Shown here: positions 1 to 8,228 of the stretch, one piece after another
Position numbering within the stretch: position 1 is the stretch's first letter
Layout: each line of letters starts with the position of its first letter
Assembly (NCBI RefSeq): GCF_007993935.1
Contig: NZ_VITY01000004.1
Span: forward strand, 124,001-188,000
Direction of reading: 5' to 3'
Length of the DNA: 64,000 bases
From: Bradyrhizobium macuxiense
GTDB taxonomy: Bacteria > Pseudomonadota > Alphaproteobacteria > Rhizobiales > Xanthobacteraceae
Program-made: the position numbers and the translations under genes
Notes under the pieces: generated by a model
The model's database searches: none
Seen by the model: only the letters and a program-made list of their open reading frames with translations
What the model was told of the DNA's origin: nothing

Positions 1-1
1 C

Positions 2-796
2 CGCGGCAACAGCCCGAAGACGAGCTGGCAGCGCGTGTTCGGCGGCCAGGTGATCGGTCAGGCGATGGTCGCGGCGTGCCGCACCGTCGAGGGCCGCCTG
101 CCGCATTCGATCCACTGCTACTTCATCCTGCCCGGCGATCCGCAGATCCCGATCATCTACCAGGTCGAGCGGCTGCGCGACGGCAAGAGCTACACCACCC
201 GCCGCGTCACCGCGATCCAGCACGGCAACGCGATCTTCTCCATCATGGTCTCGTTCCATTCCGACGAAGAGAGCAACTTCAATCATCAGGAGAAGATGCC
301 CGACGTGCCGCCGCCGGAGAAGCTGACCGCAGAGGAAGTGTCGAAGCAGCCGATGTTCAAGGAGATGCCGGAGTTCATCCGCCGCTACTATGAGAGCGAC
401 CGGCCGATCGAGCTGCGCCCGGTCGAGCTCGGCCGCTATTTCGGTCAGAAGATCGATGACGGCCGCATCCATGTCTGGATCCGCACCGCGGCGAAGCTGC
501 CCGACGATCCGGCGCTGCATCTGTGCGCGCTCGCCTATGCGTCGGATTTCTCGCTGCTCGATGCCGTGATGGCGCGCTATGGCCGCACGCTGTTCGACCG
601 GCGCATGATGCCGGCGAGCCTCGACCACGCGATGTGGTTTCACCGCCCGTTCCGCGCCGACGAATGGCTGCTCTACGCGCAGGATTCGCCGAGCGCGCAG
701 TCCGGCCGCGGTCTGACCCGCGGCCAGATCTTCAAGCCCGACGGCACGCTGGTGGCGTCCGTCGCGCAAGAAGGGTCGGTGCGCGAACGCAAATAG
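2..796 (+). CDS. tesB: acyl-CoA thioesterase II, 5' end outside window
   Basis: Hydrolyses acyl-CoA esters to free fatty acid and CoA in the cytoplasm. The reading frame is open to the left edge, so the gene is truncated by the window; a GTG at 35 is internal, because the residues before it (SPKTSWQRVFGGQVIGQA) are the conserved N-terminal hotdog strand of TesB. The second hotdog domain carries the family active-site triad: Asp in LDHAMWFH, Thr in GRGLTRG and Gln in VAQEG near the C-terminus. About 264 residues are visible against roughly 285-290 for the family. It converges with the downstream minus-strand gene across a repeat. Confidence 0.9.
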   Translation, partial: RGNSPKTSWQRVFGGQVIGQAMVAACRTVEGRLPHSIHCYFILPGDPQIPIIYQVERLRDGKSYTTRRVTAIQHGNAIFSIMVSFHSDEESNFNHQEKMPDVPPPEKLTAEEVSKQPMFKEMPEFIRRYYESDRPIELRPVELGRYFGQKIDDGRIHVWIRTAAKLPDDPALHLCALAYASDFSLLDAVMARYGRTLFDRRMMPASLDHAMWFHRPFRADEWLLYAQDSPSAQSGRGLTRGQIFKPDGTLVASVAQEGSVRERK

Positions 797-828
797 AGCG
801 CGTGTCACACGGTCTTGTCTGCGCGGCT

Positions 829-929
829 AAAGCGCGATGAGATTGGGTTGAATCGTCATCGCGCTTCAGCTCTTTGTTTGAGCATGATCTTCTCGGAAAA
901 CCGCTTCGCACTTTTCCGGATCATGCTCT
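829..929. repeat. intergenic inverted repeat, GAGCATGATC family (copy 1)
   Basis: Contains GAGCATGATC and, about 30 bases on, its inverse GATCATGCTC around a TTTTCCGGA core, preceded by a smaller inverted repeat (AAAGCGCGATGA / TCATCGCGCTT). It fills the convergent gap between tesB and the next gene and touches that gene's stop codon. A second copy is at 45968-46017 and a decayed one near 51174. Confidence 0.85.
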
Positions 930-1452
930 AGCCGGGCTCGATGTCGCGCGGCACAAGCGCGATTCGAAAGTCGCTGTATTTCTTTTCCAGCGCCATCCGC
1001 AGGCAAACGATCGACCAGATCAAGCCGGCGATGGCGCCAACCGGGCCGGTGACCGTCTTGATCATGGCTCGCGGCTCGCCGAGTGCGCCCAGCACAAAGC
1101 CGATGACGAGCCCAAGCACAAAACCGATCGCAACGGATCCAAGCAGCGAGCGCCAGATAAAGAGCCAGTAGATCCGCAGCAACCGTCCAAGGGTGATATC
1201 CAGTTCCTGGATCTTGTCCGCCGCCGGGCCGCCGCCGATCGACGCGCTGCGGCCGAACGACTGCGCGGGCCGCAACGGATCGCTCAGAAGGCCGGGAACC
1301 TCGCCGGCCTTGGTCCAGCTCGCCATCCCCTCGCTCCAGACCAGCGTGTCCGGGGTCAGCTTTCGCCTCGCGTAGAGGTCGCGGAGCTCAGCGTCCGAGC
1401 ACGGGCCCTTCTGCTGGCCATCGGATGCGTAGAACCAGGAACGGTTCGACAT
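928..1452 (-). CDS. GYF_2-domain (DUF4339) membrane protein
   Basis: 174 residues, function unknown. Residues 1-55 form a GYF_2 domain of the kind that starts WFYA...GQQKGP and ends VWSEGM..W..A..VPGL. This domain is usually an adaptor fused to bacterial membrane proteins. Two hydrophobic glycine-rich segments follow at about residues 105-130 and 140-160, so the N-terminal domain probably faces the cytoplasm. The ATG at 1452 follows a GGAAGCAAG ribosome site. It lies 30 bases downstream of a paralogue on the same strand and probably shares its transcript. Confidence 0.7.
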   Translation of the reverse strand: MSNRSWFYASDGQQKGPCSDAELRDLYARRKLTPDTLVWSEGMASWTKAGEVPGLLSDPLRPAQSFGRSASIGGGPAADKIQELDITLGRLLRIYWLFIWRSLLGSVAIGFVLGLVIGFVLGALGEPRAMIKTVTGPVGAIAGLIWSIVCLRMALEKKYSDFRIALVPRDIEPG

Positions 1453-1482
1453 CTTGCTTCCTTGCGGTCGATCCGTGATCGA

Positions 1483-2367
1483 TCACTGGGCTGCGCCGCG
1501 CTCGGTCAACGCGAATTGCGAGATGAACCAGTTGGCGTACCAGCGCAGCACCCACGGAATCGGGATCAGGAAGCCGCACCCGACCGCGAACACGATGGTT
1601 CGCCACAGCACATCGAGGCCGGAGGCATTGAAGGTGACCTCGCGGCGCGTGCCTTCGACATTGCGGCAGATCCAGCGCAGCCACGCGGTCATCACCCAGG
1701 CCCAGCCGATGATGGTGATGGACGCGATCACGATCAGCACGTACCAGCCGACATAGGCGGCCGGGCTGCCGTTGAACGAGATCGGCAGGTCCTGGCCGCT
1801 CGAGCTGAGACGGCCGAAGATCCAGCGAACGATCATCCAGCTCAGGAAGCCCTGCACCGCCAGCGAGAGCAGCGACACGATCGTGCTGTGGGCCGCTCCG
1901 GCATAGGTCAGAAGGCCGAGCACGATGAAGACGTACCAGATGTCGAGCGGCTGCCCGGTGAAGGCAAGGTGCGGCCGGCCCGGCACGCGAATATAGGGAA
2001 TCGCAAAGCGGTACAGGCCGGTCGCGGTCCACGGCGCGGGGATGACGAAGATCTGGCCGATGAACATCAGCACGCTGCGTCCGAACAGGCCCCAGATCGG
2101 GAAGTCGGCCGACAGCGCGCCGCCGCTGTAGCTTGCCGATGCTGCAACCGGCGGCGGTCCACCGGCCTGCGGAAACGCCGGCGGCGCCCCTGCGCTCGGA
2201 ACAAGACCTGGAATCTCCCCGGCCTTCTGCCAGCCGGCCATTCCCTCGGTCCACACCAGCGTATCGGCGCCCACCATGCCACGGGTGATCAAGTCGCGGA
2301 GCTGAGCTTCAGGCAGGGGGCCTTTTTGCTGGCCTTCGGATGCATAAAACCAGTTTCGGTTCGACAT
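1483..2367 (-). CDS. GYF_2-domain multi-pass membrane protein
   Basis: 294 residues. The N-terminal GYF_2 domain is nearly identical in pattern to that of the adjacent 928-1452 gene (WFYASEGQQKGP at the start, W..AGEIPGLV at the end), followed by a Pro/Ala-rich linker to about residue 85 and four to six membrane segments. The frame extends further upstream, but the ATG at 2367 was chosen because it begins the domain exactly as in the paralogue and has an AGGAAAC ribosome site. The membrane part vaguely resembles DUF898-type proteins; this is uncertain. Confidence 0.7.
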   Translation of the reverse strand: MSNRNWFYASEGQQKGPLPEAQLRDLITRGMVGADTLVWTEGMAGWQKAGEIPGLVPSAGAPPAFPQAGGPPPVAASASYSGGALSADFPIWGLFGRSVLMFIGQIFVIPAPWTATGLYRFAIPYIRVPGRPHLAFTGQPLDIWYVFIVLGLLTYAGAAHSTIVSLLSLAVQGFLSWMIVRWIFGRLSSSGQDLPISFNGSPAAYVGWYVLIVIASITIIGWAWVMTAWLRWICRNVEGTRREVTFNASGLDVLWRTIVFAVGCGFLIPIPWVLRWYANWFISQFALTERGAAQ

Positions 2368-3010
<643 letters not shown>

Positions 3011-3097
3011 ATTCTAGAGATCAGCGCCGGCAACGACGCCGGCGCGCCGAAATCCACACACCGAAATCCACACCAAGAAACGACGACACGCCGGGGA

Positions 3098-4426
3098 ATG
3101 ATGATGGGGGCACGAGCTCTTCGTGCAGCGATATCAGCTGCGCCGATCAATGCTGCGATCCTGCTCGCATGGGCGACGCCAACCTTCGCACAGGACTCCA
3201 GCGCAGGCGCCTCCGGCATCAACGCTGCCGACACCGCCTGGATGATCGTCGCCACCGCGCTGGTGCTGATGATGACGATCCCGGGGCTTGCGCTGTTCTA
3301 CTCCGGCATGGTGCGCAAGAAGAACGTGCTGGCGACGATGGCACAGAGCCTCACCGCCGTGGCGCTGATCTCGATCCTCTGGGTCACCTTCGGCTATTCG
3401 CTGACCTTCGTCGGCAACGGTCCCTGGCTCGGCTCGCTCGACAGCTGGTTCCTGGCCGGCATCACCATGGACAGCGTCAATCCGGCGGCGAAGACCATCC
3501 CGGAAGCGCTGTTCATGCTGTACCAGATGACGTTCGCGATCATCACGGTGGCGCTGGTTGCAGGCTCGGTCGCCGACCGCATGCGGTTCTCCGCCTATGT
3601 GCTGTTCTCGATTGGCTGGTTCATCTTCGCCTATGTGCCGCTGGCGCATTGGGTGTGGGGCGGCGGCTTCCTCGCCTCGGCGGGCGTGCTGGATTTCGCC
3701 GGCGGCCTCGTCGTGCATCTCTCCGCCGGAATCAGCGGCCTCGTCGCGGCCAAGTTGATGGGCAACCGGCATGGCTATGGCCATGACAATCTGTCGCCGT
3801 TCGATCTGTCGCTCGCCGTGGTCGGCACCGGGCTGCTCTGGGTCGGCTGGTTCGGCTTCAATGGCGGCTCGGCGCTCGCAGCCAATTCGCGCGCGGTGAT
3901 GGCGATCACCGCCACGCACCTAGCGGCCTGCGCCGGCGCGCTGACCTGGGGCGCGATCGAATGGGCGACGCGCCGCAAGCCGTCGGTGCTCGGCATGATC
4001 TCGGGCGCGGTGGCGGGGCTCGGCACCATCACCCCGGCGTCCGGCTTCGTCGCGCCGTGGCACGGCGTCATCATCGGCATCCTCGCCGGCCTGATCTGCT
4101 ACTGGGCCTGTACCTGGCTGAAGCATCGCTTCAAGTATGACGACTCGCTCGACGTGTTCGGCGTGCACGGCATCGGCGGCCTGACCGGCACGCTGCTCGC
4201 AGGCATCTTCGCGACGGCCGCGATCGGCGGCACATCGGGCCTGCTCGAGGGCAATCCGAACCAGCTGCTGATCCAGCTCTATGGCGTCGTTGTTACGGCG
4301 CTCTGGTGCGGCGGCGTCACCTTCGTGCTGCTCAAGCTGGTCTCGGCTTTCGTGCCGCTGCGCGTCTCGATGCAGCAGGAGATGGAAGGCCTCGACATCT
4401 CGCTACACGGCGAGGCGCTGCAGTAG
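3098..4426 (+). CDS. amtB: ammonium transporter, first copy
   Basis: 442 residues, Amt/MEP/Rh channel of the inner membrane. An N-terminal signal peptide ends near ATPTFAQ (about residue 31), then eleven membrane helices. The pore histidine pair is visible in VVHLSAG and FGVHGIGG. Conserved signatures include the first-helix PGLALFYSGMVRKKN and GWFGFNGGS. The C-terminal tail MEGLDISLHGE is the conserved GlnK-interacting helix. Three ATGs in a row (3098, 3101, 3104) make the exact start uncertain. It follows glnK in the same operon. Confidence 0.93.
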   Translation: MMMGARALRAAISAAPINAAILLAWATPTFAQDSSAGASGINAADTAWMIVATALVLMMTIPGLALFYSGMVRKKNVLATMAQSLTAVALISILWVTFGYSLTFVGNGPWLGSLDSWFLAGITMDSVNPAAKTIPEALFMLYQMTFAIITVALVAGSVADRMRFSAYVLFSIGWFIFAYVPLAHWVWGGGFLASAGVLDFAGGLVVHLSAGISGLVAAKLMGNRHGYGHDNLSPFDLSLAVVGTGLLWVGWFGFNGGSALAANSRAVMAITATHLAACAGALTWGAIEWATRRKPSVLGMISGAVAGLGTITPASGFVAPWHGVIIGILAGLICYWACTWLKHRFKYDDSLDVFGVHGIGGLTGTLLAGIFATAAIGGTSGLLEGNPNQLLIQLYGVVVTALWCGGVTFVLLKLVSAFVPLRVSMQQEMEGLDISLHGEALQ

Positions 4427-4486
4427 CAGCCGAGCTCACCGGGCCAGGACGAGAACGCCGGCGACCGCGAGAGACGGGACGGACGG

Positions 4487-4507
4487 TGCGTCACGCCGCG
4501 TGACGCA
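4487..4507. repeat. perfect 21-bp palindrome downstream of amtB
   Basis: Arms TGCGTCACG (4487-4495) and CGTGACGCA (4499-4507) with a 3-base spacer. It lies 60 bases after the amtB stop and 130 bases before padR. No T-run follows, so it is either a factor-independent-looking hairpin without the U-tract or an operator. Confidence 0.7.
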
Positions 4508-4597
4508 GCGCATGGCGCGCCGCGACGGCGAACTCGCAAAACAACCCCATGCAAAGCACCCGAGCGCCGCGACGTCGCGAAGCACGACACGAGATGC

Positions 4598-4634
4598 TTG
4601 ACACCTAGCCTTCCATTGCCTAGCAATACTAGGT
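4598..4634 (+). promoter_or_regulatory. promoter and probable PadR operator, leaderless
   Basis: TTGACA at 4598-4603, then exactly 17 bases, then TAGCAA at 4621-4626. The padR ATG begins at 4635, where transcription would start, so the message is probably leaderless. Three CTAG tetramers (4605, 4620, 4629) lie in the element, and ACCTAG (4603-4608) is inverted as CTAGGT (4629-4634). The ATAC-N3-GTAT dyad at 4626-4636 overlaps the start codon. This fits autorepression; the operator role is inferred. Confidence 0.6.
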
Positions 4635-4973
4635 ATGGAAGGTGAAGTGCTCAAAGGGCATCTCGACATGATCGTGCTCGCCGCGCTCGAGGCGGCCCCC
4701 GCGCACGGTTATGCGATCATCGAAGAAATCCGTCGCCGCAGCGGCGGAGCCTTCGATCTGCCGGAGGGCACGGTCTATCCGGTGTTGCATCGCCTCGAGA
4801 CGTCGCAACTGCTCTCCAGTCATTGGGAAAAGTCTCCGATCGGCCGGCGGCGCCGGGTCTACGCCTTGACCAAGCACGGCAGCGCCTCGCTGGCCGCACG
4901 CAGGACGTCATGGGTCCAATTCTCAAGCGCGATTGAAGCTCTTCTCGCGGAGCCCAAGCTGTGTCGCACCTGA
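4635..4973 (+). CDS. PadR-family transcriptional regulator
   Basis: 112 residues. The winged-helix PadR domain spans nearly the whole protein: HGYAIIEEIRRRSGG, EGTVYPVLHRLE and GRRRRVYALTKHG are the standard helix, recognition and wing elements. The C-terminal dimerisation helix is short, as in the small PadR-s2 type. It overlaps the next gene by 13 bases. PadR proteins next to a HAAS-domain membrane protein usually repress their own operon; the inducing signal is unknown. Confidence 0.85.
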   Translation: MEGEVLKGHLDMIVLAALEAAPAHGYAIIEEIRRRSGGAFDLPEGTVYPVLHRLETSQLLSSHWEKSPIGRRRRVYALTKHGSASLAARRTSWVQFSSAIEALLAEPKLCRT

Positions 4974-5674
4974 TCGCCAACTATCTCGAACAGCTCGCAC
5001 ATGAACTGTCGTTTGACCGGTCGTTGTCGCGCCGGGTGTGCGAAGAGGTCGAGGATCACCTTCGCCAATCCGCAGACCGGCATCCAGCTGGCGACACCGT
5101 GGAGGCGGAGCGCCGCGCGATCGAGCTGTTCGGCCCGGCGAAAACCATTGCCGCGCAGTTTGCGGCGACATCGCTGCTGCAGCGGTCCCGAGCCGTCGGA
5201 CCAATCGTCATTCTGATCGTGCTCGGCGTATTCGCCGCCATGAAAGCGCGCGTTGCGTGGTATGCAGCCGCGGGCTGGGCCACCGGCGGGCCTGCGCGAT
5301 TTCCGGACATCGGCGTCATCGCCTACGCGTTCGACCGCTATGCGTTTTATCTGGCATTGCTGACCGGGCTGTGCGGATGGGTCTATGGGTTCCGCATGCA
5401 GTCGGGCGCGCTCGACAAGACCCGGCTGCAGCGATCGTTCATGCTGTCGGCCGCTGCGGGAGCTGCGCTGATCGGTTCGGTGCTGGCCGATATCGTTCTG
5501 ACCACGCTTCGGCTCTCCGGAGTTGGATGGTCCATCTCTCATTTGATACCGATCGCGTCCGTCGGGATCGAGGTTGCGCTTGTCGTAGCGCTGATCGCCC
5601 GCATTCACGCGGTGACGTCTCTTGTCGCAACCGCAACGCTGCGATTTGACCTCGAACCCTCGGAGATTTCCTGA
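4961..5674 (+). CDS. HAAS/permease-prefix-domain membrane protein
   Basis: 237 residues, GTG start inside the padR 3' end. Residues 1-75 form a soluble helical domain (YLEQLAHELS...EEVEDHL...ERRAIELFGP) of the HAAS / permease-prefix type that is typically co-encoded with PadR regulators. After it come about four membrane segments (roughly 82-100, 120-145, 163-190 and 200-222). HAAS proteins are thought to pass a membrane signal to the PadR partner. The function here is not known; translational coupling with padR supports a shared role. Confidence 0.7.
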   Translation: MSHLIANYLEQLAHELSFDRSLSRRVCEEVEDHLRQSADRHPAGDTVEAERRAIELFGPAKTIAAQFAATSLLQRSRAVGPIVILIVLGVFAAMKARVAWYAAAGWATGGPARFPDIGVIAYAFDRYAFYLALLTGLCGWVYGFRMQSGALDKTRLQRSFMLSAAAGAALIGSVLADIVLTTLRLSGVGWSISHLIPIASVGIEVALVVALIARIHAVTSLVATATLRFDLEPSEIS

Positions 5675-5675
5675 G

Positions 5676-6170
5676 ATGACTGATCGCCGCTTCTTTCTCG
5701 CCCTCGCCGCCGCCGGCGCAACTGTTGCGATCGCCCCGCGCACGACGGCGCGGGCCGCATCGTCGGCCGATGCAAACGCAGCGAATTCCGCACTGCTCGA
5801 TCGCTATACGGCCGCCATCAATGCACACGACACGACTGCATTCCCGGCAATTTTCACCGAGAGCTATATCCAGCACTCAGGCCGCAGCCCGTCGGGGCTC
5901 GCCGCGCAGGTCGAGAACTTTCATCGCATTCAGGAAACCTGGCCCGATATCCAAATGCGCGTCGAGGATCGCATAATCGACGGCGACAAGGTCGTCGCAC
6001 GCTGCATCTACACGGCAACACACGACCGCACCGTTCGGGGATTTACCGCCACAGGCAAGAAGATCTCGTTTGCGACCATCGACATCTGGCGCGTTGAGGG
6101 CAGCAAATTCGCGGAACACTGGGACCTGGTCGATACCGCCGGACTGGAGAAGCAGCTGTCCGGCAAATGA
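5676..6170 (+). CDS. exported SnoaL-like / ester-cyclase family protein
   Basis: 164 residues. The ATG at 5676, one base after the previous stop, begins a twin-arginine-like signal (TDRRFFLALAAAGA) ending near ARAAS. The mature part is an NTF2-like SnoaL fold: LLDRYTAAINAHD, a helix-strand core, and the terminal EHWDLVDTAGLEKQL motif common in ester cyclases. The family covers polyketide cyclases and many uncharacterised proteins, so no substrate can be named. It is probably the last gene of the padR operon. Confidence 0.75.
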   Translation: MTDRRFFLALAAAGATVAIAPRTTARAASSADANAANSALLDRYTAAINAHDTTAFPAIFTESYIQHSGRSPSGLAAQVENFHRIQETWPDIQMRVEDRIIDGDKVVARCIYTATHDRTVRGFTATGKKISFATIDIWRVEGSKFAEHWDLVDTAGLEKQLSGK

Positions 6171-6187
6171 ACGGAATGACTTGCGCG

Positions 6188-6211
6188 ACACATAAGCGTG
6201 TGCTTATGTGT
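6188..6211. promoter_or_regulatory. perfect inverted repeat, probable ArsR operator
   Basis: Arms ACACATAAGC (6188-6197) and GCTTATGTGT (6202-6211) with spacer GTGT. It ends 4 bases before the ATG of the arsR-type gene. The length, the imposed symmetry and the AT-rich half-sites are typical of ArsR/SmtB operators, suggesting autorepression. Confidence 0.7.
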
Positions 6212-6215
6212 TGGC

Positions 6216-6530
6216 ATGATCGAAGCTGATATCTTCAAGGCGCTGGCCGATCCGACCCGCCGCAAGGTGTTCGAGAAGCTGGCTGGCGGCAGCCTGAACG
6301 CCAGCGCCCTGCGCGACGGCCTCGATATCAGCCAGCCGGCGATGTCGCAGCATCTCGCGGTGCTGCGCGCGGCGGGCCTGGTGCGCGAGCAGCGGCAGGG
6401 CCGCTTCGTGAATTATGCAGTCGACCCGGACGGGATCGCCAGCATCGGGACCTGGCTTGCCCGCTACCGCGCCTATTGGCCGAAGCGCATCGAGGCGCTC
6501 TCCGACCTGCTGAAGGACATGGATCAATGA
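6216..6530 (+). CDS. ArsR-family transcriptional regulator
   Basis: 104 residues. A winged-helix ArsR domain is evident: FKALADPTRRKVFEKLAGG, then LRDGLDISQPAMSQHLAVLRAAGLVREQRQGRFVNY with the recognition helix SQPAMSQHL. There is no CxC metal-binding motif, so it is not a classical metal sensor. An in-frame GTG at 6198 lies inside the palindromic operator, so the ATG at 6216 was preferred. It overlaps the SRPBCC gene by four bases (ATGA), the common ArsR-AHSA1 pair. Confidence 0.88.
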   Translation: MIEADIFKALADPTRRKVFEKLAGGSLNASALRDGLDISQPAMSQHLAVLRAAGLVREQRQGRFVNYAVDPDGIASIGTWLARYRAYWPKRIEALSDLLKDMDQ

Positions 6531-6880
6531 GCGACACAGTCGAGCCTGACGCGGACCAAGCCCTGGTGCTCGAATACGAGCTCGACGCGCCGCCTGAAAA
6601 AGTCTGGCGCGCCGTGACTATTCCGGCGCTGCGCCAACGCTGGTTGCCGGATTGCGATCTCGCCGGCGCCGAGCCGGAAGCAACGATCACGGGCGAAGAG
6701 GTGCGTTACCGGCTTCGCGAGTCCGAGCCGCCGTTTCGCGAAAGCCATGTCACCTTCCGGATCGAGCCGAACGAGGCCGGTGGCACCCGCTTTCGCATCA
6801 TCCAGCAAGCCTGCGACGAGCGAGCAAGACTGCCGCAGGCCGCCAACAGCAACCGCCGCACCCTGATGCGCGCGGCCTGA
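6527..6880 (+). CDS. SRPBCC (AHSA1-like) domain protein
   Basis: 117 residues of the START/Bet v1-like SRPBCC fold: LEYELDAPPEKVWRAVTIPALRQRWLP is the conserved first strand and helix. These small proteins bind hydrophobic ligands and are very often paired with ArsR regulators. Start overlaps the arsR stop, so the two are translationally coupled. No catalytic motif is visible and the ligand is unknown. Confidence 0.8.
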   Translation: MSDTVEPDADQALVLEYELDAPPEKVWRAVTIPALRQRWLPDCDLAGAEPEATITGEEVRYRLRESEPPFRESHVTFRIEPNEAGGTRFRIIQQACDERARLPQAANSNRRTLMRAA

Positions 6881-6931
6881 TCGCAAACTTCACCGCTGAG
6901 ACTTCATCACCTGCAGACATGGAGGTCGCCG

Positions 6932-7534
6932 ATGCGCGACATGATGCAACTCGTCCCCATGGTCGTCGAACAGTCGACCCGCGGCGAACGCTCCTTCGAC
7001 ATCTATTCCAGGCTGCTGCGCGAGCGCATCATCTTCCTGAACGGCGAGGTCAATGATGCGATGTCCGGGCTGGTCTGCGCCCAGCTGCTGTTCCTCGAGG
7101 CGGACAACCCGAACAAGCCGATCAACCTCTACATCAACTCCTATGGCGGCGTGATCACCAGCGGGCTTGCGATGTACGACACCATGCAGTTCATCAAGGC
7201 GCCGGTGCACACGCTATGCATGGGCACCGCGCGCTCGATGGGCTCGTTCCTGCTGATGGCCGGCGAACCCGGCCACCGCGCCGCGCTGCCGAATGCCAGC
7301 CTCCACGTGCATCAGCCGCTCGGCGGCTTCCAGGGCCAGGCGTCCGACATCCTGATCCACGCCACCGAGATGCAGGAGACCAAGCGGCGCATCACCCGGC
7401 TTTACGCGCAGCATTGCGGGCGCACCGAAGCCGACGTCGAACGGACGCTCGACCGCGATCACTTCATGTCCGCGCAGCAGGCGCTCGAATGGGGCTTGAT
7501 CGACAAGGTCTTCGCGGCGCGCGACGCCGCCTAA
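6932..7534 (+). CDS. clpP: ATP-dependent Clp protease proteolytic subunit, stand-alone paralogue
   Basis: 200 residues, serine protease of the ClpP fold that forms a double heptamer and degrades proteins fed by ClpX or ClpA. The catalytic triad is intact: Ser102 (GTARSMGSF), His127 (LHVHQPLGG) and Asp176 (DRDHFMS). GGAGG lies a few bases before the ATG. There is no tig or clpX next to it, so this is one of the extra ClpP copies typical of Bradyrhizobium rather than the tig-clpP-clpX gene. The ArsR/SRPBCC genes upstream on the same strand may or may not be co-transcribed. Confidence 0.88.
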   Translation: MRDMMQLVPMVVEQSTRGERSFDIYSRLLRERIIFLNGEVNDAMSGLVCAQLLFLEADNPNKPINLYINSYGGVITSGLAMYDTMQFIKAPVHTLCMGTARSMGSFLLMAGEPGHRAALPNASLHVHQPLGGFQGQASDILIHATEMQETKRRITRLYAQHCGRTEADVERTLDRDHFMSAQQALEWGLIDKVFAARDAA

Positions 7535-8189
<655 letters not shown>

Positions 8190-8228
8190 TTTCGCGCTCA
8201 AACCTTAAGACCTCAGGAGTGAAATAAC

